From contig JBBRNY010000005.1 of the NCBI GenBank assembly GCA_038229915.1, positions 1-51,626 of the forward strand: a DNA stretch of 51,626 nt, given 5' to 3'. The notes beneath the pieces were generated by a model, which did no database searches, was not told the origin of the DNA, and saw nothing but the letters and a program-made list of their open reading frames with translations. The DNA is from JAFDZW01 sp038229915 (GTDB lineage: Bacteria > Bacteroidota > Ignavibacteria > Palsa-1295). Numbering within the stretch: position 1 is the stretch's first letter; each line of letters begins with the position of its first letter. The position numbers and the translations under genes were made by a program. Below are positions 25,459-33,044 of this stretch, piece after piece.

Positions 25459-26886
25459 ATGACATACAACTGGATATCAAAGATTGTACGGAATAATTTC
25501 TGTGCAGTCGGAGCATTATTGCTCCCACTTTTTCTTACAAGTTCGTTACAAGCACAGCAATCGGATAATGCGATCGCTCCGAATGCTTGCTACAACATGA
25601 TGAATGTTGCTGTAGGAGCGACGTCCGATCATCAGGTCGTTGCAAAGAACGAAACTTCTGCCAATATTACGATCTCCTCGGTCGGGCTTGTCTGCGGTAC
25701 GACCAATTTCCAATTTTCACTTCGTGTTACTCTCCCGATCATTTTGAAAGTCGGGGAACAGATGGTTCTCGGTGTGGTTAGTTATTCTCCGTTTAAGGCA
25801 AATGAGAATTATGTTGGTTATTTAATGATCAACCACAGTCCGAAGTTACATTCCGAAGATGGCGAAGTCCGAATTCACGGAACAAGCATTGTTGATTCCT
25901 CACTATTGATACCGTGCCTTACGGGTACGTTCGACTCAGCAGTATTTGGTCCGGTCATTTATCAAGGCTCAGTCGTTCGGACATTATCAGTGAAGAATAA
26001 TCGTGACGAAGCGAAAGTACTTCGTTGTATTGATTTTACCGTCGGCGATAGAGAAGCTTTTGCGAGCGTAGGGAATGTGTTTCCCATGACCATTCCGCCT
26101 CATGAAATGCGTGAGATCAAGATCGCCTTTAACCCAAATATCGGCAGGGGAGATAGTTCGAATATCTTTATCTCACGAGTATTGCTCGAATCAATGGACC
26201 CCAATGACGGCTGCAATCCTGACTTTCAGATGAATGGTGTTGGTGTAGCGAATATTTCGGGCAACGAAACAATGCTACTCGATGATACGACGAGGATATT
26301 GGCGATGAGCGATCCTGGGTTGAAGTCGGTACATAGTTTCACTTGGAAGAATAATGGAAATACGGCGATCACGATTACAAAAGCTTCTGTGACCCACGGG
26401 ACAGAAGGAATAGGAGTGGTTACATTTGGCGGCAAAGAACTTCCTTTTACTATAGAGCCAGGCGAAAGCTTCTCAGTACAAATGGGATATGCTGCACAGG
26501 ATATGGTTGTGCATTATGATAAACTTGTTCTTTCTACGAATAACAATAAAACTTTTTCATACGATCTTCAGGCATTGCGCACCCCGTCTTCGTCGGTGCA
26601 CACGACAAATGATAATACTGAGGCTTCGTTGTCGATCAGTCCGAACCCTTCGAGTGGTGCGGTAAAGATCACTATGGCATCGGATTTTATCGGAGAAATA
26701 GCGATCTATACGATCGATGGCAAGCTTATAGCTTCACAAAAAAATACAAATTCTTGGCTTTGGGGAGCAACTTCAGGAAATAATGGACGTATATCAAATC
26801 AGGAATATATTGTTCGCGCCACCGGACAAAACTCTCACGGGCAGAAGCTCACTCGAGCAGAGAAATTAATTCTGTTGGCACATTAA
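25459..26886 (+). CDS. Secreted ASH/DUF1573-like repeat protein with T9SS tail
   Basis: The 475-residue protein has a signal peptide (CAVGALLLPLFLTSSLQAQQ). Two or three immunoglobulin-like repeats of the ASH/HYDIN or DUF1573 kind follow, seen as SDHQVVAKNETSANITISS, YQGSVVRTLSVKNN and PPHEMREIKIAFNP. A C-terminal T9SS sorting domain covers about 391-475 (SISPNPSSGAVKI, IYTIDGKLI, ending LILLAH). It is probably a surface or secreted protein; activity unknown. The 271 bases before it hold a repeated 10-mer (CGTCACGGGG at 25340 and 25392) but no recognised gene. Confidence 0.8.
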   Translation: MTYNWISKIVRNNFCAVGALLLPLFLTSSLQAQQSDNAIAPNACYNMMNVAVGATSDHQVVAKNETSANITISSVGLVCGTTNFQFSLRVTLPIILKVGEQMVLGVVSYSPFKANENYVGYLMINHSPKLHSEDGEVRIHGTSIVDSSLLIPCLTGTFDSAVFGPVIYQGSVVRTLSVKNNRDEAKVLRCIDFTVGDREAFASVGNVFPMTIPPHEMREIKIAFNPNIGRGDSSNIFISRVLLESMDPNDGCNPDFQMNGVGVANISGNETMLLDDTTRILAMSDPGLKSVHSFTWKNNGNTAITITKASVTHGTEGIGVVTFGGKELPFTIEPGESFSVQMGYAAQDMVVHYDKLVLSTNNNKTFSYDLQALRTPSSSVHTTNDNTEASLSISPNPSSGAVKITMASDFIGEIAIYTIDGKLIASQKNTNSWLWGATSGNNGRISNQEYIVRATGQNSHGQKLTRAEKLILLAH

Positions 26887-26948
26887 TAAGTTTGGGCTGT
26901 TTAACACTATTGTTGTATGGGTTAGTGATTAGTGTAACAGCTTGAAGG

Positions 26949-26988
26949 CGCAGGCTTCTCTTTTTGGGGGAGCCTGCGGTTTTTTTTT
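26949..26988 (+). terminator. Intrinsic terminator after T9SS cargo gene
   Basis: CGCAGGCT and AGCCTGCG form an eight-pair stem around a pyrimidine/purine loop and are followed by G and nine T. Confidence 0.9.
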
Positions 26989-27051
26989 GGTTTTTTTCGG
27001 TTCGCACTTCCGAGGGCTAATAGTTGTTAATACGAGTCTAATGCTATTACC

Positions 27052-27699
27052 ATGACCACTACTTCAAAACGTTCTAATCGTCTGCTTTGGGCAGCACTTG
27101 CCTTTGCATTGCTCGGCATCGGCATCTTTGCTCTCAATGACTGGTTGCACTCACAAGAGCTGAAAACACCAACCCGTGAACTTCCAAGCTATGGTGCTAT
27201 CCCGCCGTTCGTGCTGACAACTCAGGATAACACACCGTTTGGTCTCGATCAACTCAAAGGGAAGATATGGGTTGCCGATCTCATCTTTACAAATTGCTCC
27301 GGTACCTGCCCGATGCTCAGTACTCGGATGGCAGGTATCCAAGAATCCCTTGCCAAGACGGGAACAGCGGTTCAACTCGTCAGTATCAGTGTCGATCCGA
27401 ACACCGATACCCCCGAAGTACTAAAAGAATATGCAAAGCATTATCATGCTGACCCGAAACGGTGGACGTTCCTCACAGGCAAAGTGGCGACGATCTTTAC
27501 GATCGCGAAAAATGGATTCCATTTAACGCTTGATTCTGCCCATGCCGATGTTCATGAACCCATCACCCATAGCGAACGCTTGGTGCTGATCGATAAAACT
27601 GGGAATATCCGAGGTTATTATAACGGTACGGAAGAAGACTCGCAGTCAAAACTTCTTACCGACATCGGTGATCTGATGAGAGGTGAAAAAGCAAAATGA
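27052..27699 (+). CDS. sco1: SCO1/SenC copper chaperone for cytochrome oxidase
   Basis: The 215-residue protein is anchored by an N-terminal helix (LLWAALAFALLGIGIFAL). A thioredoxin-like domain follows, with the copper site CSGTC (Cys82 and Cys86) and the distal His173 (ITHSERLVLID). It delivers copper to the CuA site of oxidase subunit II or reduces its cysteines. The stop overlaps the DUF420 start by four bases. With the next three genes it makes up the second part of the oxidase-assembly set, separated from ctaA-ctaB-coxC by T9SS and EF-G-like genes. Confidence 0.95.
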   Translation: MTTTSKRSNRLLWAALAFALLGIGIFALNDWLHSQELKTPTRELPSYGAIPPFVLTTQDNTPFGLDQLKGKIWVADLIFTNCSGTCPMLSTRMAGIQESLAKTGTAVQLVSISVDPNTDTPEVLKEYAKHYHADPKRWTFLTGKVATIFTIAKNGFHLTLDSAHADVHEPITHSERLVLIDKTGNIRGYYNGTEEDSQSKLLTDIGDLMRGEKAK

Positions 27700-28127
27700 C
27701 CGTTTATGATCTGCCAATAGTAAATGCGACGCTCAATGCAACGGCAACAGTATTGCTGTTGGTGGCTCGAAAAAAAATTAAAAACCGTGAGATCGAAAGT
27801 CACAAAAAAATAATGATCGCGGCATTTATTGTCTCGATCTTGTTTTTAATTTGTTACGTGATCTATCATGCAAATGTGCTCAGTGTACCGTTCGTCAAGC
27901 CCGAGTGGTTCAGGCCGATCTATCTTACGCTCTTGGTGACCCATGTTATTCTCGCGGTGACCGTGCCGGTATTTTCTGTTATGGCTCTGCGCCTTGGCTT
28001 AAAACGCGAAGATGCTAAACATCGGAAGATCGTAAAATACGCCTATCCGATCTGGCTCTATGTTTCTATCACTGGAGTCATTATTTATTTATTACTCTAT
28101 CAGATCTTTCCTCAACCGATCGGATAA
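27696..28127 (+). CDS. DUF420 (YozB-like) membrane protein
   Basis: The 143-residue protein has four predicted helices. DUF420 features are visible: YDLPIVNATLNATATVLLL at the start, EIESHKKIMIAAF, VIYHAN, a His-containing helix (LVTHVILAVTVPVF) and KHRKIVKYAYPIWLYVSITGVIIYLLLY. Conserved His residues may bind heme or copper. It is commonly found with sco1 and oxidase genes and is presumed to help oxidase assembly. It overlaps sco1 by four bases and ends 6 bases before the DUF983 gene. Confidence 0.9.
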   Translation: MTVYDLPIVNATLNATATVLLLVARKKIKNREIESHKKIMIAAFIVSILFLICYVIYHANVLSVPFVKPEWFRPIYLTLLVTHVILAVTVPVFSVMALRLGLKREDAKHRKIVKYAYPIWLYVSITGVIIYLLLYQIFPQPIG

Positions 28128-28133
28128 ATTCCT

Positions 28134-28550
28134 ATGAACGAGCATATCCATAAGGCTCCGCATGTCGAAAATACTCCACTTCCATTTGGAATGAAGTTGG
28201 TACTTCGTTCGCTGTGGCGGGGTTGGCGAAAACTTTGCCCGGTATGCGGAAAAGGGAAGATGTTTCGGACATTTTTTAATATGAATCCGACCTGCCCGAA
28301 CTGCGGTGTGCGCTACGAACGCGAAACCGGCGAGTACGTTACTTCGATGTATATTAGCATCGTGATAACCGAAGTCTTATTCGTTATCTTTTATCTGATC
28401 TTGAATTATGTGTTCGAAGCCTCGGTGTGGCTGATGGTGGGTATCTTAGTGCCATTTAATGGGCTGTTTGTCGTGTGGTTTTATCCGCGCTCGAAAAGTC
28501 TGTGGGCCGCGGCACTCCATCTAATGGGGGGATTATATCAGGACCAGTAA
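28134..28550 (+). CDS. DUF983 zinc-ribbon membrane protein
   Basis: The 138-residue protein has the DUF983 layout: an N-terminal zinc ribbon with CPVCGKGKMFRTFFNMNPTCPNCG (two CxxC pairs), the conserved RETGEYVTSMY and two transmembrane helices (ITEVLFVIFYLILNYV and WLMVGILVPFNGLFVVWF), ending RSKSLWAAALHLM. Its function is unknown, but it commonly accompanies oxidase-assembly genes. It lies between the DUF420 gene and the CPMC protein, all on one transcript. Confidence 0.9.
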   Translation: MNEHIHKAPHVENTPLPFGMKLVLRSLWRGWRKLCPVCGKGKMFRTFFNMNPTCPNCGVRYERETGEYVTSMYISIVITEVLFVIFYLILNYVFEASVWLMVGILVPFNGLFVVWFYPRSKSLWAAALHLMGGLYQDQ

Positions 28551-28564
28551 TTGTTGTGATCATT

Positions 28565-28867
28565 ATGAAAAACTCGAAATACATTCTAACCGTTTGTTGT
28601 ACGCTTGCGCTGATCTGCGTTGCATCTTCAGTTTTTGCACAATCTTGCCCCATGTGCAAAGAGGCAATGAGCAGCGCGGGGAAAAAACTTTCGGACGGTT
28701 TTTATTATAGTATTATCAGTTTGGCGTTCTTGCCAATGTCGCTTGTTGCAAGCGGTGCCATTTTTGTGATCCGCTCATCATATATCAAACGCCATCCTGA
28801 CACGACGCTTTCTACTTTTGGTATTGTTCGCGAAGTTGTGAAAGGTCGTTTTAGCAAACAGGATTAA
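28565..28867 (+). CDS. Small exported CPMC-motif membrane protein
   Basis: The 100-residue protein starts at ATG 28565; the frame is open further upstream, but that part overlaps the DUF983 gene. A signal peptide (YILTVCCTLALICVASSVFAQ) is followed at once by SCPMCKEAM, then a transmembrane helix (SIISLAFLPMSLVASGAIFVI) and a basic cytosolic tail. A periplasmic CxxC beside sco1, DUF420 and DUF983 suggests handling of copper or thiols during oxidase assembly. It converges on dnaG with a 13-base gap. Confidence 0.72.
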   Translation: MKNSKYILTVCCTLALICVASSVFAQSCPMCKEAMSSAGKKLSDGFYYSIISLAFLPMSLVASGAIFVIRSSYIKRHPDTTLSTFGIVREVVKGRFSKQD

Positions 28868-28880
28868 TACCTCAGTGTTA

Positions 28881-30812
28881 CTATTCTAAATGAAACCGAG
28901 ATTGCACGCCACGGATATCCTCCAATTTTTTTCCGATGAGCATGCTTTCTTCGAGTAATGAATGAAGATCATCTTCTCCGATATCTCCGTTTAATTTTAT
29001 CCGAAGTTGTATCAATTGTTTTTCGAGAGATTCTTTGGAGATCATGGCACAACTCTGATGCGCAGAGAGGCGAACTTCTTCGCGAATCTCATCATGTGAC
29101 AACTCGGCATCGACCCACTCATCGCTGATATGGATTACATCTGAGACACAGCCAATAATCAAATCCTTAGAATTGGGATCATCATCGAACTCTGTTAGAA
29201 GTTCAAGCACATTTAGTGGTGTCCCGAATTCTTCAAATTTATTTATAGAAACTTGAATAATGGATTTAGTTATCTCGTGTTCAAGTAACGCAAAGTCAAA
29301 ATCCATTTCTATGCAAGCACGATAGGCCGTCTCAGTGTTTTCGACAAATGTTCTGAGCAACATTCTTTCAGCCGGCGTTGGTGGTCCACTATTATGAGCA
29401 GACATTTCAAAATGGTCATACTCATTTCCCGAGATAGGAGGTGGCTCGGGCGCTAATTGTCGTTCTTCACGGGATGTAATACGTTTTTCAGCAGCTTCGT
29501 CTTTTTGTATGATATTTTTCAGCTCGGTGAGTAAGGTCGATTCTAATAATCGGAATCGTTCGGCAATCCTACGAACGAAAAACTCACGCTTGATCGGGTC
29601 GGATACTTTTGCAATAGTGGTGACGATAGAGCGGATAGCTTTTGCCGATCTTTCGGGTGTATCAAACTCCCCTGATTCTTTTAGTAATCGAGTTTTTGAT
29701 TCTACGAATGATGTACGCTTTTCGAGTTGCTCGGCGAATGCTTCTTTGCCGTTTGCTCGGATATATGAATCAGGGTCTTCATTGCCTGGCAAAGCAACCG
29801 TAGTAATATCAAAGTCAGCAACGAGTGCTAATTCGATCCCTCGCAACGACGCATTCTTTCCGGCGGTGTCAGCATCGAAGAGCAAGACTATTTGCTTGGT
29901 AAAGCGGCGGAGCACATTGAGTTGCTCGGTTGTGAGCGATGTGCCACTTGCGGCAACAACGTTTTCAAACCCTGCTTGCGATAATGCAATGACATCCGCA
30001 TAACCTTCGACAAGAATAGCAAAATCTTTTTTGCGTATCGCATCTTTTGCTTGGAAGAGTCCATAGAGAACTTGTGATTTATGATAAAGTGCAGTCTCAG
30101 GACTGTTGACATACTTCGCAAGTTGCGAACCTGTTGCCGGTGTGTTTGTCGGAAGTACACGACCTCCAAAACCAATGATCTTTCCTGTTGCTGAGGTGAT
30201 CGGGAAAATAATTCTGCCATGGAAACGGTCATAATGATCGCCGCTATTTCCGCGAGAAATAATGCCAGCTTGCTCGAACAATTGTAATGAAGACGCAGGT
30301 CGCTGGGTCGATGAAAGGAATGAAGCTGCACCGTCGGGCGCGTAGCCTACTCCGAAACGTTTTAGCGTCTCATCGTTAAATCTTCGTTCTCGTAAATACT
30401 GATAGGCTATCGTACCGGCTTCGCTGCGAAGTGCTCGGTAGCAATGTGCTGCATAGTCTCGACAAGCATTTGATAGTGCTTCGGTCTGATCTTGTTGCTC
30501 TTTGTTAACAGGGCGGTCGCTCGGAGAATATTCAATGCCTGCTTGCTTGGCAAGTTGTTCGAGAGCTTCGGGAAATCTAATTCCTTCGATTTTCATTAAA
30601 AACGTAAAAACATTGCCACCCGCGCCACAACCAAAACATTTAAAGATACCTTTATCATCAAATACCGTGAACGAAGGTGATTTCTCGGTATGGAATGGGC
30701 ACAGCCCAAGATAATTGCGCCCGCGCTTACGCAACCGAACATGAGCGCCGACAACATCAACGATGCTGACAGCACTTCGCACACGTTCTACAATATCATC
30801 GGCGTTGCGCAT
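28881..30812 (-). CDS. dnaG: DNA primase
   Basis: The 643-residue length is normal. The CHC2 zinc finger uses Cys38, His41, Cys59 and Cys62 (GLCPFHTEKSPSF, FKCFGCGAGG). The DNAG_N region is at about 125-250. The Toprim domain has the catalytic Glu in LVEGYADVIAL and the DxD of LLFDADTAG. The C-terminal ~200 residues form the helicase-binding region, which is poorly conserved as usual. It makes RNA primers for replication. A strong terminator for the upstream Rieske gene lies just before the start, so dnaG is transcribed on its own. Confidence 0.95.
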   Translation of the reverse strand: MRNADDIVERVRSAVSIVDVVGAHVRLRKRGRNYLGLCPFHTEKSPSFTVFDDKGIFKCFGCGAGGNVFTFLMKIEGIRFPEALEQLAKQAGIEYSPSDRPVNKEQQDQTEALSNACRDYAAHCYRALRSEAGTIAYQYLRERRFNDETLKRFGVGYAPDGAASFLSSTQRPASSLQLFEQAGIISRGNSGDHYDRFHGRIIFPITSATGKIIGFGGRVLPTNTPATGSQLAKYVNSPETALYHKSQVLYGLFQAKDAIRKKDFAILVEGYADVIALSQAGFENVVAASGTSLTTEQLNVLRRFTKQIVLLFDADTAGKNASLRGIELALVADFDITTVALPGNEDPDSYIRANGKEAFAEQLEKRTSFVESKTRLLKESGEFDTPERSAKAIRSIVTTIAKVSDPIKREFFVRRIAERFRLLESTLLTELKNIIQKDEAAEKRITSREERQLAPEPPPISGNEYDHFEMSAHNSGPPTPAERMLLRTFVENTETAYRACIEMDFDFALLEHEITKSIIQVSINKFEEFGTPLNVLELLTEFDDDPNSKDLIIGCVSDVIHISDEWVDAELSHDEIREEVRLSAHQSCAMISKESLEKQLIQLRIKLNGDIGEDDLHSLLEESMLIGKKLEDIRGVQSRFHLE

Positions 30813-30813
30813 T

Positions 30814-30861
30814 ATAAAAAAAGAAAATCCGCCGGTAACAGTTTGTGTTACTCGGCGGATT
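30814..30861 (-). terminator. Strong intrinsic terminator after Rieske gene
   Basis: On the minus strand AATCCGCCG pairs with CGGCGGATT and an inner GTAACA/TGTTAC extends the stem to 15 pairs with one bulge; a U-rich tail (TTTTCTTTTTTT) follows. It ends only a few bases before the dnaG start codon. Confidence 0.93.
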
Positions 30862-30884
30862 GCATAACAGTTATTGTCTGAGGT

Positions 30885-31403
30885 TTATTTCTTGATAGTA
30901 TCAAATTTTACTATCGTCGTGTCTTTTATCATAACAGGTGCATCACCTGCGGTTGGGATCTTGATCGTAACCTCCCCGTCTTTTAGTACGGTCTCATACC
31001 ACCCAAGTGGTTTCTTTGCGGGTCCTTTGGTTGCTTCGCCTGTGAGCGCAAACGTTGATCCGTGGCAAGGACAGTTATAATGCCCGCCGTCTTTCGCCTC
31101 GTAGGTTACTTCGCACCCTTTGTGAGTGCATTTAAGATCGACCGCGTTAAACGTGGTCTCACCGGTGCGCACGACGAGAATACTTTTATCGAGTTCTTCG
31201 ATATCAAGTCGATACGCCCCGCCAATGGTTTGTAATTCCGGAACATCAACAAGCATCAGCGGCACTTCACGCACACTCCCCAACGCACCAGGAAGTGGTG
31301 AGGCTTTGATCGTTGCGATATCAAGAGTATCAAGTATCGAAAGCCCGGCGATCACGCCAAGCCCTGTAAGACAACTCTTTTGAAAAAAATCTCTTCTGTT
31401 CAT
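30885..31403 (-). CDS. Tat-exported Rieske [2Fe-2S] protein
   Basis: The 172-residue protein begins MNRRDFFQKS, a twin-arginine motif, followed by a hydrophobic helix, so it is folded with its cluster before export. Cluster ligands are Cys92 and His94 (CTHKGC) and Cys111 and His114 (CPCHGS); Cys97 and Cys113 would form the stabilising disulfide of respiratory Rieske proteins. It probably belongs to a quinol:cytochrome c oxidoreductase. No cytochrome b or c1 gene is beside it, and it is flanked by terminators, so it is encoded alone. Confidence 0.9.
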   Translation of the reverse strand: MNRRDFFQKSCLTGLGVIAGLSILDTLDIATIKASPLPGALGSVREVPLMLVDVPELQTIGGAYRLDIEELDKSILVVRTGETTFNAVDLKCTHKGCEVTYEAKDGGHYNCPCHGSTFALTGEATKGPAKKPLGWYETVLKDGEVTIKIPTAGDAPVMIKDTTIVKFDTIKK

Positions 31404-31462
31404 GGTCGTAAGAAAAAAATATTTCCGTTTCGGAACATCTGCCGAATCTGAGGCTCATAAAA

Positions 31463-31505
31463 AACCCCGTCGTTGTGATAAAAAGTCCACAAACTTAACG
31501 GGGTT
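31463..31505 (-). terminator. Intrinsic terminator after TPR gene
   Basis: On the minus strand AACCCCGT and ACGGGGTT pair around a 27-base loop, followed by TTTT. It lies 14 bases after the TPR stop. Confidence 0.7.
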
Positions 31506-31518
31506 GAAAAAAACCAAC

Positions 31519-32019
31519 TTAGTTCATTGCCGAGAGCAAACGATAGTATGCATCTTTTGCGAGGGTATAGGTTGGCTCGAGTTCGAGCGCTACCTGATAC
31601 TCCTCAAGTGCTTCAAACCAATCGCCGCGACGTTCCAAGATCCTTCCGAGATTGTAGTGCGGAAAGTGTGGTGTGGCATAGCGTTTTGCTTTCATCGCGA
31701 GTTCGAGAAAAGGAATCGCTTCATCGGTGTCACCTTGTTGAATAAGGTATGCACCAATGTCATTATACGGATTCCCGAAATCGGGGTCGATGTCGATTGC
31801 CATCTTACATTCTTCGATCGCAAGATCATAGTCGCCGAGGAAACTATGAGCCCACCCGAGAAATGTATATGCTTCGGCTGTCGGCACTTCGGAGATCGAC
31901 GCTTCGTAGTTTTCGATCGCCTCATCGAGCCGTCCTGCCATCTGCAGTTTATAGGCACGCTGCAAGTACTCTTGCGCTTTCTCCTTTGGGGAGAGGTCTT
32001 CAATGTTTAGAGTTTTCAT
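31519..32019 (-). CDS. Tetratricopeptide-repeat (TPR) protein
   Basis: The 166-residue soluble protein has four TPR units: AQEYLQRAYKLQMAGRLDEAIENYEASI, AEAYTFLGWAHSFLGDYDLAIEECKMAI (each helix pair shown only in part), PYNDIGAYLIQQGDTDEAIPFLE and YNLGRILERRGDWFEALEEYQVAL. It has no signal peptide or membrane helix. TPR arrays bind partner proteins; the partner is unknown. An unusually perfect Shine-Dalgarno (GGAGGTGAGC, plus-strand 32024-32033) precedes ATG 32019, so translation is probably strong. Confidence 0.88.
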   Translation of the reverse strand: MKTLNIEDLSPKEKAQEYLQRAYKLQMAGRLDEAIENYEASISEVPTAEAYTFLGWAHSFLGDYDLAIEECKMAIDIDPDFGNPYNDIGAYLIQQGDTDEAIPFLELAMKAKRYATPHFPHYNLGRILERRGDWFEALEEYQVALELEPTYTLAKDAYYRLLSAMN

Positions 32020-32213
32020 AATTGCTCACCTCCGTGGCTATGTAATGATACGAATGTGAACGCCCGCTGTTTCTGAGCCGCATCATTCCCGAGTTCGCAT
32101 CTGCTGCTATTCATTACAAGAATAACGTCCGAGATGGTTTTGGTATGACACCCGCCCATAATATATATACTTCTGATCTTCATTTCCGTTACAGCTTTTT
32201 TGAAGTATGAAGT

Positions 32214-33044
32214 TTAATTAATCTTTCGACTTGTTCGTGCCGCGATCTCTGAAAGGATAATAGCAGAACTCATCGCCACATTTAACGATTCGCCGTTCCC
32301 GATCTTTGGGATCGTGATCTCACGATCAGTAATACCAATGACCGCTGTGCTCACACCGTGAGCTTCGCTACCAAGTACGATCACTATCTTGCCGCTAAAG
32401 TCCTCCTTATATAAAGAACCCGCTTCGCGCGATAATGTAGTAGCCAAAATTTTATGACCTTTCTTTTTTAGGTCCGAAAGTGTCAGTGGAAGGTCATCAA
32501 CGGTTTCGCATTGGAGCGAAAATATTTCTCCTTGCGATGCACGAAGCGCTTTCGAAGAATAAGGATCAGCCGAGCCCGCACCAAAAATGATCTGCTCGAT
32601 ACCGAACCACGCGGCAGTGCGGATGATCGTGCCGACATTGCCAGGGTCTTGCACACCGTCGAGAGCAATAATATGATCGGCGGTTGTTTTGCTTGTATTA
32701 TTTTTGATCGCCATCAGTGCAAAAACTCCTTGCGGCGACTTGGTGTCGCTGATGCTTTCCGATTGCTTCGCACTCATCGCAACGACATTGATCTTTTTCC
32801 TATAGACAGCACTCAGCAGATCGGATTGACTTTCGAGTGCTTCATGAGTAAAATATGCCATTCGGATATGTGACGGCGCACTTTCGAGAGCACGCTCGAG
32901 CAGATGCGGCCCTTCGATCACAAACGTAGCAGATGCCTTACGCTCAGAAGACTGGCGTATCAAGGCTTTCAGGTGGTCGGCTTCACTTCGAGCTAGCGGA
33001 GGGGGCACACTCCTCGTTGCGCGGATGGTCGTATGATCGCTCAA
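32214..33044 (-). CDS. SPOUT-family RNA methyltransferase (TrmH/SpoU type)
   Basis: The 276-residue protein has an N-terminal RNA-binding domain of the SpoU substrate-binding kind (FVIEGPHLLERALE). The knotted methyltransferase domain follows with all three motifs: DGVQDPGNVGTIIRTA, VLGSEAHGVS and IPKIGNGESLNVAMSSAIILSE. It should 2'-O-methylate a ribose in rRNA or tRNA using S-adenosylmethionine; the layout is closer to RlmB/TsnR-like rRNA enzymes. Its start overlaps the pyrG stop by four bases, so both are made from one transcript. Confidence 0.92.
   Translation of the reverse strand: MSDHTTIRATRSVPPPLARSEADHLKALIRQSSERKASATFVIEGPHLLERALESAPSHIRMAYFTHEALESQSDLLSAVYRKKINVVAMSAKQSESISDTKSPQGVFALMAIKNNTSKTTADHIIALDGVQDPGNVGTIIRTAAWFGIEQIIFGAGSADPYSSKALRASQGEIFSLQCETVDDLPLTLSDLKKKGHKILATTLSREAGSLYKEDFSGKIVIVLGSEAHGVSTAVIGITDREITIPKIGNGESLNVAMSSAIILSEIAARTSRKIN

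Noticed and set aside
31402..32010. A 202-codon plus-strand ORF opposite the TPR gene
   Set aside because: The minus strand encodes clear TPR repeats with a strong Shine-Dalgarno; the plus-strand product is Cys/Arg-rich with no known pattern.
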